From: Pseudomonas sp. Ant30-3
GTDB lineage: Bacteria > Pseudomonadota > Gammaproteobacteria > Pseudomonadales > Pseudomonadaceae
DNA: 64,000 nucleotides
Direction: 5' to 3'
NCBI RefSeq assembly: GCF_000690905.1
Contig: NZ_JMCL01000010.1
Span: forward strand, 1-64,000
This document shows, piece after piece, positions 1 to 9,321 of this stretch. A model generated the notes under the pieces. It worked only from the letters and a program-made list of their open reading frames with translations. It was not told the DNA's origin and did no database searches. How positions within the stretch are numbered: the first letter of the stretch is position 1; each line of letters starts with the position of its first letter. Made by a program: the position numbers and the translations under genes.

Positions 1-1208
1 CGCACAACCCACCACAAAGTGGCGGTTACAAGTACAACCCCACCAACGGTGGCCCGGCCGATACGCACATCACCAAGTGGATCGAAGCCAAGGCCAACGA
101 ACTGCTGGGCAACAAGCTCGCCGGGGTCAAACGCATCAGCCACGAACAGGCGCTGAAGGCGAGCACTACCCATCGCCACGACTACCTCAACACTTATGTC
201 GCTGACCTGATCAACGTGATCGACTTTGACGCCATTCGCGACGCCAAGCTGCGTATGGGCGTAGACCCATTGGGCGGAGCAGGGGTGCGCTACTGGTCGG
301 CAATTGCCGAGCACTATCGTCTGGACCTGGAAGTGGTCAACCAACAGGTCGATTCGACGTTCCGCTTCATGACCGTGGATTGGGATGGCCAGATCCGCAT
401 GGACCCATCGTCCAGCCATGCGATGCAAAGTTTGATCGGCTTGAAAGACCGCTTTGACGTAGCGTTCGGCTGCGACCCGGACCACGATCGTCACGGCATC
501 GTGACGCCGTCTGGCGGTTTGCTCGCGCCCAACAATTATCTGGCGGTGAGTATCGACTACCTGTTCCAGAATCGTCCGCAATGGCGCGCCGATGCCGCCG
601 TCGGTAAAACCGTGGTCAGCAGCGGGATGATCGACCGTGTCGCCAAGCGTCTGGGTCGTCGCCTGTACGAAGTGCCGGTCGGTTTCAAATGGTTTGCCGA
701 CGGCCTGTTCGATGGCTCGCTGGGTTTTGGCGGCGAAGAAAGTGCCGGCGCGTCATTTCTGCGCAAGGATGGCGGCGTGTGGAGCACTGACAAGGACGGT
801 CTGATTCCAGCCCTGCTGGCGGCAGAAATGACCGCGCGCACCGGTCGCGATCCAAGCCAGGCGTACCGCGTATTGACCGATGAACTGGGCGAACCGTTCT
901 CGGTGCGCGTCGACGCCAAGGCCAATCCGGAGCAGAAAGCGCTGTTGAGCAAGTTGTCGCCGGATCAGGTCACGTCTACGCAGTTGGCTGGTGAAGCGAT
1001 TCAGAGCATCCTCAGCCATGCACCAGGTAATGATCAGGCGATTGGCGGCCTGAAAGTCATGACCGAGAACGGCTGGTTCGCGGCGCGTCCATCCGGGACG
1101 GAGGACATCTACAAGATTTACGCAGAGAGCTTCGTCAGCGACCAGCATCTGAAGCTGTTGGTGGCCGAAGCGCAAACGCTGGTGGATGGCGCTATTTCCG
1201 CTAAGTGA
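1..1208 (+). CDS. pgm: Phosphoglucomutase (alpha-D-glucose phosphate-specific), 3' part
   Basis: Interconverts glucose 1-phosphate and glucose 6-phosphate in the cytoplasm, supplying sugar nucleotides for glycans. The window opens inside the gene; the reading frame is open from base 3 (a codon is cut at 1-2) and 401 residues are visible out of roughly 546 in the family. The first visible residues are [13 protein letters not shown], which directly follow the catalytic serine of the TxSHNP loop. The metal loop appears as GCDPDHDR (DGDxDR class) and the C-terminal phosphate-binding loop as ARPSGTE. A GTG at 216 is internal and not a start. A strong terminator follows at 1297-1329. The family assignment is secure; the N-terminal active-site loop lies outside the window. 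Confidence 0.95.
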   Translation, partial: HNPPQSGGYKYNPTNGGPADTHITKWIEAKANELLGNKLAGVKRISHEQALKASTTHRHDYLNTYVADLINVIDFDAIRDAKLRMGVDPLGGAGVRYWSAIAEHYRLDLEVVNQQVDSTFRFMTVDWDGQIRMDPSSSHAMQSLIGLKDRFDVAFGCDPDHDRHGIVTPSGGLLAPNNYLAVSIDYLFQNRPQWRADAAVGKTVVSSGMIDRVAKRLGRRLYEVPVGFKWFADGLFDGSLGFGGEESAGASFLRKDGGVWSTDKDGLIPALLAAEMTARTGRDPSQAYRVLTDELGEPFSVRVDAKANPEQKALLSKLSPDQVTSTQLAGEAIQSILSHAPGNDQAIGGLKVMTENGWFAARPSGTEDIYKIYAESFVSDQHLKLLVAEAQTLVDGAISAK

Positions 1209-1236
1209 ATGAACGCCCGCCAGTACTCAGCACCCT

Positions 1237-1263
1237 GTGGGAGCGGGCTTGCTCGCGAAGACG
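1237..1263. repeat. REP-like half element (GTGGGAGC family)
   Basis: The bases TGTGGGAGCGGGCTTGCTCG followed by CGAAG form a short imperfect hairpin of the kind scattered between genes in the P. fluorescens group. The same motif recurs at 20067-20157 (as a pair) and at 36871-36897. Here it is a single copy just downstream of pgm. Confidence 0.7.
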
Positions 1264-1296
1264 TCACTTTAGGCGCTGAAGCACTGGCCTGAAACA

Positions 1297-1329
1297 AAAT
1301 GGGCGACCTCCACGGTCGCCCATTTTTTT
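1297..1329. terminator. Intrinsic terminator between convergent pgm and pirin genes
   Basis: GGGCGACC (1301-1308) pairs with GGTCGCCC (1314-1321) across a 5-nt loop, flanked by AAAAT before and A plus seven T after. The A/T tracts on both sides let it act in either direction, which suits its place between two converging genes. Confidence 0.9.
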
Positions 1330-1346
1330 GCGCGGCATTCAGCCAT

Positions 1347-2042
1347 TCAAGCCAAATCGACCAAGACAATTTCACTGTCTTCAACCGCCGTCACCCGCAA
1401 TACTTGCTCATCGACCACTGCAACACCGTCTCGAGCTTGTGCACGCAAGCCGTTGACTTCAATGACGCCGGTGGACGGAACCAGGTAAGCGCGTCGGCCA
1501 TTGTCCAGGCGATATTCAGCCGACTCGCCCGCTTTTAGATTGGCCGCGACCAAGCGCGCATCCGCACGGATTCGCAGGCTCTGATCGTCGCCGGCCTTAC
1601 CGCTGGCCAATGTCACAAAGCCTTCGCGTTGCCCCTTGGGGAAGGGCTTGGCGCCCCACGAAGGTGCTGCCCCGGCTTCGTTCGGGATGATCCAGATCTG
1701 GAAGATTTTGGTTTCGCTCGATTCCAGGTTGTATTCGCTATGAGCGATGCCGGTGCCAGCGCTCATGACTTGCACATCGCCTGCCTCAGTGCGGCCTTTA
1801 TTGCCCAGATTATCCTCGTGGGTAATGGCCCCTTCGCGCACATAGGTGATGATTTCCATGTCGCGGTGAGGGTGCTTCGGGAAGCCCGTGCCGGCAGCGA
1901 TGATGTCGTCGTTCCACACGCGCAGGTTGCCCCAGTTCATACGCTCAGGGTCGTAATACTCGGCGAACGAAAAATGGTGATGGGCATCCAACCAGCCATG
2001 GTGGGCGCCGCCCAGTCGATTGAAAGGTCTGAGTTCGAGCAT
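1347..2042 (-). CDS. Pirin family bicupin protein (YhhW-like)
   Basis: 231 residues, the same size as E. coli YhhW. The N-terminal pirin cupin carries the usual metal-binding pattern: HPHRDMEII (two His), then HEDN and the second-strand GIAHSEYN. Family members bind iron or another metal, and some have quercetin 2,3-dioxygenase activity; the physiological substrate is not known. The start at 2042 was chosen over an upstream in-frame ATG at 2087 because AGGAG lies 6 nt before it and the protein then begins MLELRPFNRLG as in homologues. It converges on pgm and shares the terminator at 1297-1329. Confidence 0.9.
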   Translation of the reverse strand: MLELRPFNRLGGAHHGWLDAHHHFSFAEYYDPERMNWGNLRVWNDDIIAAGTGFPKHPHRDMEIITYVREGAITHEDNLGNKGRTEAGDVQVMSAGTGIAHSEYNLESSETKIFQIWIIPNEAGAAPSWGAKPFPKGQREGFVTLASGKAGDDQSLRIRADARLVAANLKAGESAEYRLDNGRRAYLVPSTGVIEVNGLRAQARDGVAVVDEQVLRVTAVEDSEIVLVDLA

Positions 2043-2278
2043 GTTCGTCTCCTGGATAGGGTGGTAATGGCGAGCATCATCAATCAAGTATCCATCGATA
2101 AAAAGCGCAAAAACTGCCGCGCTATGATCGATTAACTTGATGTTTAGAGCGGTGCTTCAATTCCTACGCCACCTTCACTTCATCGCATAAGCCAATGACC
2201 TGTAAGCATTTCACTAGAAATGAAAAGCAAATGCGCACACCATAGCTTCAACAGCCTCACACCCTGGAGTCAGCCCGC

Positions 2279-4741
2279 GTGCCGCAACACACCCCCGAAC
2301 TTCCTCCCGAATTACGTCCCTTGGCCGAGATGCCGCTAATCAAACGTTTGGCCGCGCGATTTTTCGGGCATGGCCTGACCCGTCTACGCGCTCAGCACCG
2401 GGCGTCCTGGCTGCACGGGCAGGCGGATGGTTTCCGCAGCGGGCACAGCGCCGGCGTTGATTACGGTTATAAAGAAGGCAAGCTGGAGGGGCTGGAGGAA
2501 GGTCGGCAGGTATTGCTTATCCGCGATTCGCGCTCCACTGAGCACCGTCCGCCGAACATCGATGACAATTTGTTCGATGACTGGCGTCTGCCTTTGACGG
2601 CAGAATTGAAGAAACGCATGAAGGCCGACGTCGCCCGATTGCTGGCGCCCCACGTGCAGCCCAGCGCTGCGCAATGGAAGATGATCTTCAGCGATACGCC
2701 ATCAACCTCGGTGATTGCCGGCGCAGGTGCGGGCAAATCCACCACGCTGGTGCTGCGTATTCTGCTGCTCAGCCATTATCTGGGCTTTGAACTCAGCTCG
2801 ATGACCGTGGTGACGTTCACTCGAGAATCGCGCAAGGACTTCATCAACAAATTGATCGAATTATTCGCGCTGTGGGGGCGGGTAATCAGTGCTGTAGAGG
2901 CGCGAGAGCTGGTGCGCACCTTCCATTCGCGCATATTGCCGATGGTCCGTAGCCTGCCGGGCTTCGAGCGCCTGCAGGCGTTCGAAAACCTCAGCCATCG
3001 CGCACAGGGTCAGGATGAGGATGTCGACAGCAACCCATTTGATCTGCGCATCAACGACGCGCAACGTCAGCAACTCAATGCCTGTTATCACCAATTGCAT
3101 ACCAATGACGAGCGATTCCGCGAGCTGATCAAACCGCTTTCCCGGCATGCCTTGCAACTCAAGGAGCTGGAGCGCGATCACCCCGACGTGCAGAAGCGTG
3201 TGGCTGTGACCGAATTGGCGGCCAAGCGCGACGAAGAACTCTGCGATCTGATCGAGGATTTGTGGTTCGGCGCCGGTGCCTGGCCGATCAAGGGCATCGA
3301 GCCAAAGCGCCAGACGTTCGATATTAATGGCTCTATTTTTCATAGCCATGGCTACATTCCAAGCCTGGATGCCTGGGTAGTGCTGGGGTTCGATCCTCGC
3401 GAAAACCCGCAGGTCAGCCGGCCAGGTTCCAAATTATCGGTCCGTGCAGAATGGGCAGTAAAACGTACCCTGTTTCAAGCTTTCTGCCGTAAGTCGTTGA
3501 TATGGCTGGATAGTTACGAGATGTCCAAACGCGTTTTGGCTTCAGTGGCTGGCGATGCCAGCGCCGGCCCGGGCTTCGAATACAAGGTCAAGGGTGAGCT
3601 GGGTTCTGCGCCGTTGCTGGACTGTTTTGTGGCGGCAGCCGGGTTCATCGAGAACCTCGGGCTCGACGTTCCCAACGCTGTCGGCCAGATGAGTTTCGCC
3701 AAAGACGATCCGGATCGTTTCTTTTTCGAGGCTCTGAGCCTGTATTGGCGCGCGCTGGAAGATCACCTGCTGGACCAGAAGCCGCCAGTCATGACGTACA
3801 ACCGCATGTTCGCTCTGTTCAGCGAGCATTCACCGGAAAACCTGAAGCTGTTGAGCGATGAATTGCTGCGACCCATGTCGCACCTGATGATCGACGAATT
3901 TCAGGACGTTTCACCGCAGATCGTCTCCTGGATACGGGCAAGTCTCGCCGAGATTCGCAGTCGTGGCCCGGCGATGCACGTAGGTCGCGGTGCGCAGCGG
4001 TCGTCCTTGTTGTGCGTCGGTGATGACTGGCAGTCGATCTACGGTTGGCGGGGCAGCTCGCCGACGTATTTCATGGAATTCAACAAGGAATTCCCGTCGC
4101 CGAGCAGCACTAAAGTCATGCTCAGCGAAAACTACCGCAGCCACCAGCACATCATTGATGCTGCTGAACACATCGTGCGTGCAGCGCCCGCTATTGCCGG
4201 GAAAAAGGCCAAGGCCAGCGGTCAGGCGCAATCCTTGCTGCCGGTAGAAGTCCTGGAACGCGACGATCAGGGTTTGGCCGCGAGGCTGATGGATCACTAC
4301 AAACAGGGCGATTCAATCCTTATGCTGTATCGAAAAAGTGGCGATAAGTTATTGATCGAACAGCACATCCGGTCCGTAGTTAATGCTGATTCTAGCTTGC
4401 CATTCGAATTGCGCAGGTTGAAACAATTGACCTACCACAGTGCCAAGGGCCTGCAGGCTGATGCCGTTTTCCTGCTTGGGGACTGCCAGCATCTGACCAG
4501 TTCGCCGTACAAGAATCAGGTGTACTGCATGGCCGGATTAGGCAAGGCCGGCGATAACGAAGCCTACGATAACGCGCAGAAGGATGAGATTTTGCGATTG
4601 GCGTATGTCGGCATCACTCGTGCGGTGAGCCACTGCTATTGGTATGTGGATGCGTCCGACACCCAAGCGGCGAATATGCCCAAGGCCTCTGATCGAGTGG
4701 ACAAGAGCAAACCGTTCTTTATTGATCATCGGGGCATGTAA
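2279..4741 (+). CDS. UvrD/Rep-like superfamily 1 DNA helicase
   Basis: 820 residues, GTG start with GGAG 9 nt upstream. An ATP-dependent 3'-5' DNA helicase or translocase by family. Motif I is AGAGAGKST (about 147-155), motif II is DEFQD (539-543), then GDDWQSIYGWRG, the NYRS motif, an HSAKGLQAD motif V and VGITRA (motif VI). The first ~130 residues and a long insert between motifs Ia and II do not look like UvrD, Rep or PcrA, so this is a divergent member, closer in feel to helicase IV-like proteins. It is a single gene without operon partners. Its role (repair, recombination or defence) cannot be set from sequence. Confidence 0.85.
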   Translation: MPQHTPELPPELRPLAEMPLIKRLAARFFGHGLTRLRAQHRASWLHGQADGFRSGHSAGVDYGYKEGKLEGLEEGRQVLLIRDSRSTEHRPPNIDDNLFDDWRLPLTAELKKRMKADVARLLAPHVQPSAAQWKMIFSDTPSTSVIAGAGAGKSTTLVLRILLLSHYLGFELSSMTVVTFTRESRKDFINKLIELFALWGRVISAVEARELVRTFHSRILPMVRSLPGFERLQAFENLSHRAQGQDEDVDSNPFDLRINDAQRQQLNACYHQLHTNDERFRELIKPLSRHALQLKELERDHPDVQKRVAVTELAAKRDEELCDLIEDLWFGAGAWPIKGIEPKRQTFDINGSIFHSHGYIPSLDAWVVLGFDPRENPQVSRPGSKLSVRAEWAVKRTLFQAFCRKSLIWLDSYEMSKRVLASVAGDASAGPGFEYKVKGELGSAPLLDCFVAAAGFIENLGLDVPNAVGQMSFAKDDPDRFFFEALSLYWRALEDHLLDQKPPVMTYNRMFALFSEHSPENLKLLSDELLRPMSHLMIDEFQDVSPQIVSWIRASLAEIRSRGPAMHVGRGAQRSSLLCVGDDWQSIYGWRGSSPTYFMEFNKEFPSPSSTKVMLSENYRSHQHIIDAAEHIVRAAPAIAGKKAKASGQAQSLLPVEVLERDDQGLAARLMDHYKQGDSILMLYRKSGDKLLIEQHIRSVVNADSSLPFELRRLKQLTYHSAKGLQADAVFLLGDCQHLTSSPYKNQVYCMAGLGKAGDNEAYDNAQKDEILRLAYVGITRAVSHCYWYVDASDTQAANMPKASDRVDKSKPFFIDHRGM

Positions 4742-4767
4742 GCGCTGTGTGCCGCTAAACATAACTT

Positions 4768-4873
4768 GTAGCAGCCGGCGCAGCCTGCGTCCCGTTGCGC
4801 AGCAGGGTCAGGTAAACGGTCTTTGGAGTAGACGGCTGCTACGCAGCTGGACTTAGGCTGCGCCAGCTGCTAC
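4768..4873. repeat. REP pair (GTAG family), head-to-head inverted
   Basis: One copy starts GTAGCAGCCGGCGCAGCCTG at 4768 and the other ends CGCCAGCTGCTAC at 4873 on the opposite strand, with about 40 bp between. This is the commonest REP family in the window and lies between the helicase gene and a convergent small gene, so it could also act as a transcript end. Confidence 0.8.
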
Positions 4874-4891
4874 AGGATCATGTACTGAGCT

Positions 4892-5167
4892 TCACGCATA
4901 ACTGCGCAGCGCAGCAGATGGCACAAACGCCTCCAGCTCATCCTCAACCGCTTCAATGATTCGCTCGACATCCGCAGCGTTCATCACCGTCGCACACGGA
5001 ATGCCGGCAATGGCAATCATGGTCTCGCCACTGGCACGGTCAAACAGACGGGCAATCATGCTGCCCGGCGCATCCATGCTCGCCTCGAATCCCATGGGAT
5101 GAAAATGCCAGCGCATCAGCTGGCAGGCGTTTGGAAAGGTAACCTTGTTGCTGAAGCCCTTGTTCAT
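4892..5167 (-). CDS. Small protein, probably DUF1652 family
   Basis: 91 residues. The pattern CQLMRWHFHPMGF, then a LFDRASGETMIAIAGI strand and a helical end VERIIEAVEDELE resembles the Pseudomonas DUF1652 family (about 70-90 residues, unknown function). AGGTGG stands 8 nt before the ATG. No signal peptide or membrane segment. It converges on the helicase gene. The family assignment is from recalled pattern only and should be treated as moderate. Confidence 0.6.
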   Translation of the reverse strand: MNKGFSNKVTFPNACQLMRWHFHPMGFEASMDAPGSMIARLFDRASGETMIAIAGIPCATVMNAADVERIIEAVEDELEAFVPSAALRSYA

Positions 5168-5429
5168 GTGTGGCCCACCTGCATCATCGAGCGCTTCCGT
5201 TAGCTCATGTTAGGAGGGAAGAGCCTTCAATGGCTCAACCGGTGACTGCCATTAAAAGTAGCATCTGGATGTGAAATAAATGTGGATTTCTCAGGCCGTT
5301 TGGCGATTGGTTCCGTTTTTTTTGATCCGGGTCACAGCGTGGCATTGTCTAACAAAACTACATTATCGATTGATCGTTGATCGGGGCAGCGAATTTCGGC
5401 AAGCTCGGGTTTTCCGTACAGAGCCGTCT

Positions 5430-6245
5430 ATGCACGTCGATGATGATGGTCCGCTGCAGACCGAGGCCACGCGCGATACCGTCATGCGCTATCACCTGCG
5501 CTGGAAACACCGGGACCTGGACGGGGTCATGGCGCTGTATCACCCCGAGGTTCAATACAACGACTTCTTCCAGGACCGCGTCATGGGCCTGAATGAATTG
5601 CGCGAGTACGTGCGCAGCAGCATGCCGCGGGATCCGGACGAGGCCCTTGAGCATTCGGACCGAATTCGTCTGGATGGCAACACGGCGTTCATTCAATACC
5701 GCATCACCTTGCGTGGTGGTGAAGGGCTGGTGTCGTTTCGGGCCAGCGAGGCGATTACCGTACGAGACGGTCTGATCTGGCGGATCAATGAGTACGCGTC
5801 TCTTGTGCATGAGCATCACGTCGGCACCAGTGCCGCCGCGAAGCGCCCAGCGGTCAGTCGCCTGGGGTTGTCACCGCGCCAGTTGAGCTTTATGGCCGAT
5901 GACCTGCAACAATATTTCCAGCGTCAGCAGCCGTATCTTGACCCTGCGCTCGACCTGCAACGGGTGGCCAAGGAGAGCGGGTACAGCCGCAATCAGATTT
6001 CCTATCTGCTCAACCAGGTGCTCGGTCAAAGCTTCTATCGCTACGTCAACCAGGCACGCTTGCAACACTTGCTCGCAGCACTGGACAAGGCCACAACGCC
6101 GGTACGCATCGACGACCTGGCCTTCGCCGCCGGCTTCAATTCCTTGTCGGCGTTCTACAGCTGTTTTCGTCAGCACACCGGGCAGTCGCCAAAGGCTTAC
6201 GTCAAACAAATTTCTTTGCGTGCACGCGCGCAAGACAATCCCTGA
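5430..6245 (+). CDS. AraC-family regulator with N-terminal NTF2/SnoaL-like domain
   Basis: 271 residues. The first ~125 have the SnoaL/NTF2 layout (DTVMRYHLRWKHRDLDGVMALYHPEVQY), a small-molecule-binding fold, rather than the cupin usual in AraC proteins. The last ~100 are a clear AraC double helix-turn-helix (LQRVAKESGYSRNQISYLLN and LAFAAGFNSLSAFYSCFRQH, with GQSPKAYVKQ). The frame is open to 5280, but the homologous region begins at the ATG at 5430; the ribosome site there is weak, so the start is uncertain. It ends 50 bp before an amine-oxidase, cupin and binding-protein operon on the same strand and is the likely activator of that operon (inference from position). Confidence 0.85.
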   Translation: MHVDDDGPLQTEATRDTVMRYHLRWKHRDLDGVMALYHPEVQYNDFFQDRVMGLNELREYVRSSMPRDPDEALEHSDRIRLDGNTAFIQYRITLRGGEGLVSFRASEAITVRDGLIWRINEYASLVHEHHVGTSAAAKRPAVSRLGLSPRQLSFMADDLQQYFQRQQPYLDPALDLQRVAKESGYSRNQISYLLNQVLGQSFYRYVNQARLQHLLAALDKATTPVRIDDLAFAAGFNSLSAFYSCFRQHTGQSPKAYVKQISLRARAQDNP

Positions 6246-6295
6246 GACCCCGCACTAGGATCGACGCCATCGAAGTTTGATTGATGGAGTCTGGC

Positions 6296-7702
6296 ATGTC
6301 GGCGTGGCGCAACATCAGTTTATGGATGGACCAACTCGACGAGCCGTTAAGTGCACGTCCGGCCCTGGAGCAGGATCTGGATGTCGACGTCGCGATCATC
6401 GGCGCCGGCTATACCGGCCTTTGGACCGCTTACTACCTCAAACGTCTGGCACCTGAGTTGAACATCGCCATCGTCGAAGCGCAGACAGCCGGTTTCGGTG
6501 CGTCCGGGCGCAACGGTGGCTGGTTGATGGGCAACATCCTTGGCGAAGACCGCTTGCTTGCCGATCTGTCGCCGCAGCAACGGCGTGCTTCCTACGACCT
6601 GCTGCACAGCATCCCCGATGAAGTGGAGGTGGTGCTTGAGCGTGAAGGCATCGCCTGCGATTACCGTAAAGGCGGGGTGTTGTATTGCGCTGCACGCTAT
6701 CCCGAGCAGGAAACCAGCCTGCGCCAGTACCTCGACAAACTCTACAGCCAAGGGCTCACCGAGCACGATTATCGCTGGCTCGACCGTGAGCAACTCGCGC
6801 AGCAGGTCCGCGTGGCCAAACCTTACGGCGGCATCTACGCCCCGCACGTCGCCACGCTGAATCCGGCGAAACTGGTGCGCGGGCTGGCCCGGACGGTCGA
6901 GCGCCTGGGCGTCAAGATCTACGAAAACAGTGCGGTCACCCATTGGCGTTCGGGCAGTTTGCGCACTGACAAGGCTCAGGTTCGTGCCCGTTGGGTTGTG
7001 CCGGCCGTAGAAGGTTACGCCACGACGTTGCCTCCGCTGGGCCGCTATCAGTTGCCGGTGCAGAGTCTGATTGTGGCGACCGAGCCACTTCCCGCTGCGA
7101 CCTGGGACGCTATCGGTCTGAGCCACGGCCAGGCGTTCAGCGAGAGCAGCCGTCAAGTGACCTATGGGCAACGCACTGCCGACAACCGTCTGGTATTCGG
7201 CGCGCGCGGCGGCTACCAGTTCGCCGGCAAATTGCGCCATGACTTTGACCTGACCACCAATGAAGTTGAACTGCGCCGTTACCTGTTCAGCGAGCTGTTT
7301 CCGCAACTCAAGGACGTGCGCATTACGCATGCCTGGGGCGGCAATCTGGGGATGTCGCGGCGGTTCCAGCCGCACATGCTCTGCGACCAGGCAAGCGGCA
7401 TTGCCCTTGCTGGCGGCTACGGCGGCGAAGGCGTGGGGGCCAGCAACCTGGCCGGTCGAACCCTGGCGCACCTGATTCTGCACCGCGACAGCGAACTGGT
7501 CAGTCAGCCCTGGGTGATCACTCAGGGTGGCCTTCAGGCGCTCAAGGCGTGGGAACCGGAACCCTGCCGCTGGCTCGGTTACAACGCGATCATCCGCAGC
7601 TTCGTCCACGAGGATCAGACGCTGGCCAACCCGGCAAGCCCACCGTGGCGGCGTACGTTGTCCACCCGCGTGGCCGGGTTCATGGAAGGTTTCATGCAGT
7701 AA
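6296..7702 (+). CDS. FAD-dependent amine oxidoreductase (DAO family, PuuB/OrdL-like)
   Basis: 468 residues. The N-terminal dinucleotide-binding motif is DVAIIGAGYTGLWTAYYL, followed by GFGASGRNGGW, the usual DAO flavin-binding signature in gamma-glutamylputrescine oxidase-like enzymes; the C-terminal GGYGGEGVGASNLAGR closes the FAD site. Such enzymes oxidise amino groups of polyamine derivatives or sarcosine-like substrates. The ATG at 6296 was chosen because GGAG stands 6 nt before it; TTG/ATG codons at 6281-6286 are in frame but lack a site. First gene of a three-gene set with a cupin and a PotF-like binding protein, which points to polyamine-type substrates (inference). Confidence 0.87.
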   Translation: MSAWRNISLWMDQLDEPLSARPALEQDLDVDVAIIGAGYTGLWTAYYLKRLAPELNIAIVEAQTAGFGASGRNGGWLMGNILGEDRLLADLSPQQRRASYDLLHSIPDEVEVVLEREGIACDYRKGGVLYCAARYPEQETSLRQYLDKLYSQGLTEHDYRWLDREQLAQQVRVAKPYGGIYAPHVATLNPAKLVRGLARTVERLGVKIYENSAVTHWRSGSLRTDKAQVRARWVVPAVEGYATTLPPLGRYQLPVQSLIVATEPLPAATWDAIGLSHGQAFSESSRQVTYGQRTADNRLVFGARGGYQFAGKLRHDFDLTTNEVELRRYLFSELFPQLKDVRITHAWGGNLGMSRRFQPHMLCDQASGIALAGGYGGEGVGASNLAGRTLAHLILHRDSELVSQPWVITQGGLQALKAWEPEPCRWLGYNAIIRSFVHEDQTLANPASPPWRRTLSTRVAGFMEGFMQ

Positions 7703-7743
7703 TCACCACGCTTTTCATCCAAAGGCTTCATCGAGGTAACCCT

Positions 7744-8085
7744 ATGAGCATCACCCAATTCAAAAACACCGCCACCCTTGAGCTGCAGGAGTCGAACCCG
7801 GTGGCCGTGCCCTTGGGCACCCCGGTCGCTGTGGCGTCGACCACCAGCGTTGAACGCGACGATGGCGTCGAAACCGGCGTGTGGGAATGCACGCCGGGTC
7901 GCTGGCGGCGGCAGATCGTTGCCCAGGAGTTTTGCCATTTCATTCAGGGTCGCTGCACGTTCACCCCGGACGACGGCGAAACCCTGCACATAGAAGCGGG
8001 CGACGCACTGATGTTACCGGCCAACACCCTCGGTATCTGGGACATCCAGGAAACCGTGCGCAAGAGCTACGTTTTGATTTTCTGA
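7744..8085 (+). CDS. Cupin domain protein (EutQ/DUF861-like)
   Basis: 113 residues forming a single small cupin: EFCHFIQGRCTFTPDDGE followed by GDALMLPANTLGIWDI. Proteins of this type often accompany DAO-type oxidoreductases and polyamine or amino-acid transport genes in Pseudomonas; the reaction is unknown. The start at 7744 has AGGT upstream, and the longer open frame to 7549 is only overlap with the oxidoreductase. It sits 41 bp after the oxidoreductase and 63 bp before the binding protein, consistent with one transcript. Confidence 0.85.
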   Translation: MSITQFKNTATLELQESNPVAVPLGTPVAVASTTSVERDDGVETGVWECTPGRWRRQIVAQEFCHFIQGRCTFTPDDGETLHIEAGDALMLPANTLGIWDIQETVRKSYVLIF

Positions 8086-8148
8086 ACCTTGATCCTTTGA
8101 TTGCCTGCCAGCCCTAAAAAAGACAAAAGTAACTACAGGAATCGACTC

Positions 8149-9234
8149 ATGAATCGCAAGACACTGACACTGGCCCCACTGGCACTGGTCGCGACCCTCG
8201 GTCACGCGGCCGGAACGGTCAAAATCTACAACTGGTCGGAATACATCGCGCCGGACACCACGAAGAATTTCCAGAAAGAAACCGGTATAGGCTTCAGCTA
8301 CGACGTCTACGACAGCAACGAAACCCTGGATGGCAAGTTGATGACCGGCAAATCCGGTTATGACGTGGTGTTCCCGTCCAATCACTTCATGGCCCGACAG
8401 ATTCAAGGCGGGGCGCTGAAGAAACTCGACAAGAGCCAGCTGCCGAACTGGAAAAACCTTAACCCGGTGTTGCTCACGGCGTTGCAGACCAACGATCCGG
8501 GTAACGAGCACGGTTTTCCGTACCTCTGGGGCAGCACCGGCATCGGCTACAACGTTGCCAAGGTCAAAGAGGTGTTGGGTGACAATGCGCCGGTGGATTC
8601 CTGGGACTTGATCTTCAAACCCGAGTACATGGAAAAACTGCAGAAGTGCGGCGTTGCGATTCTCGATAACGGCCCGGAGATGTTGCCCGCCGCCCTGAAC
8701 TATCTGGGGTTGCCGCACCACAGTAAAAACCCGGAAGACTACAAAAAAGCCGAAGCGTTGCTGATGAAGGTCCGCCCCTACGTCAGCTATTTCCACTCGT
8801 CCAAATACACCAGCGACCTGGCCAATGGTGACATCTGCGTAGCGGTCGGTTTCTCCGGCGACATTCTGCAAGCGGATAGCCGCGCCAAGGAAGCCAGGAA
8901 CGGCGTGGAAATCGGCTACGCGATTCCCAAAGAAGGTGCGCCTATCTGGTTCGACATGGTCGCCATGCCGGTTGACGCGCCGGACGAGAAGGCCGGCTAC
9001 GCCTTCATGAACTACCTGCTACGCCCGGAGGTGACCGCCAGCATCACCAACCACGTGCATTACGCCAATGGCAACGAGCAGGCGGACAACCTGATCGATC
9101 CGGCGATCAAGAACGACACCAAGGTGTACCCAAGCCCGGAAATGATGAACAAGTTGTTTGCGCTGGAGGCCATGCCGCTGAACATCGACCGGATTCGCAC
9201 GCGGTTGTGGAACAAGATTCGCACGGGGAGTTGA
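8149..9234 (+). CDS. Periplasmic polyamine-binding protein of ABC transporter (PotF/SpuD-like)
   Basis: 361 residues. A short Sec signal peptide (MNRKTLTLAPLALVATLGHAA) precedes VKIYNWSEYIAPDT, the hallmark opening of PotF, SpuD and PotD. Further family features are GYDVVFPSNHFMAR, the WGSTGIGYN segment and VGFSGDILQA. It should bind putrescine, spermidine or a related amine in the periplasm. No permease or ATPase gene is nearby, so it must work with a transporter encoded elsewhere or serve as a sensor. AGGA lies 8 nt before the ATG. Transcription reading out of this gene would meet the palindromic terminator at 9394-9427 inside the next gene. Confidence 0.92.
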   Translation: MNRKTLTLAPLALVATLGHAAGTVKIYNWSEYIAPDTTKNFQKETGIGFSYDVYDSNETLDGKLMTGKSGYDVVFPSNHFMARQIQGGALKKLDKSQLPNWKNLNPVLLTALQTNDPGNEHGFPYLWGSTGIGYNVAKVKEVLGDNAPVDSWDLIFKPEYMEKLQKCGVAILDNGPEMLPAALNYLGLPHHSKNPEDYKKAEALLMKVRPYVSYFHSSKYTSDLANGDICVAVGFSGDILQADSRAKEARNGVEIGYAIPKEGAPIWFDMVAMPVDAPDEKAGYAFMNYLLRPEVTASITNHVHYANGNEQADNLIDPAIKNDTKVYPSPEMMNKLFALEAMPLNIDRIRTRLWNKIRTGS

Positions 9235-9321
9235 GGCATATTTTGTAAGGATTGGGTGCCTGTCGGGCGTTTGGTATCGCGGTAGATTCTTGCCTCTCAG
9301 GAACGGGTTGGAGGCAATGGA

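Noticed and set aside
5280..5429. Upstream start for the NTF2-AraC regulator
   Set aside because: The extra 50 residues resemble no family member and precede the conserved NTF2 region; the start at 5430 is more likely, though its ribosome site is weak.
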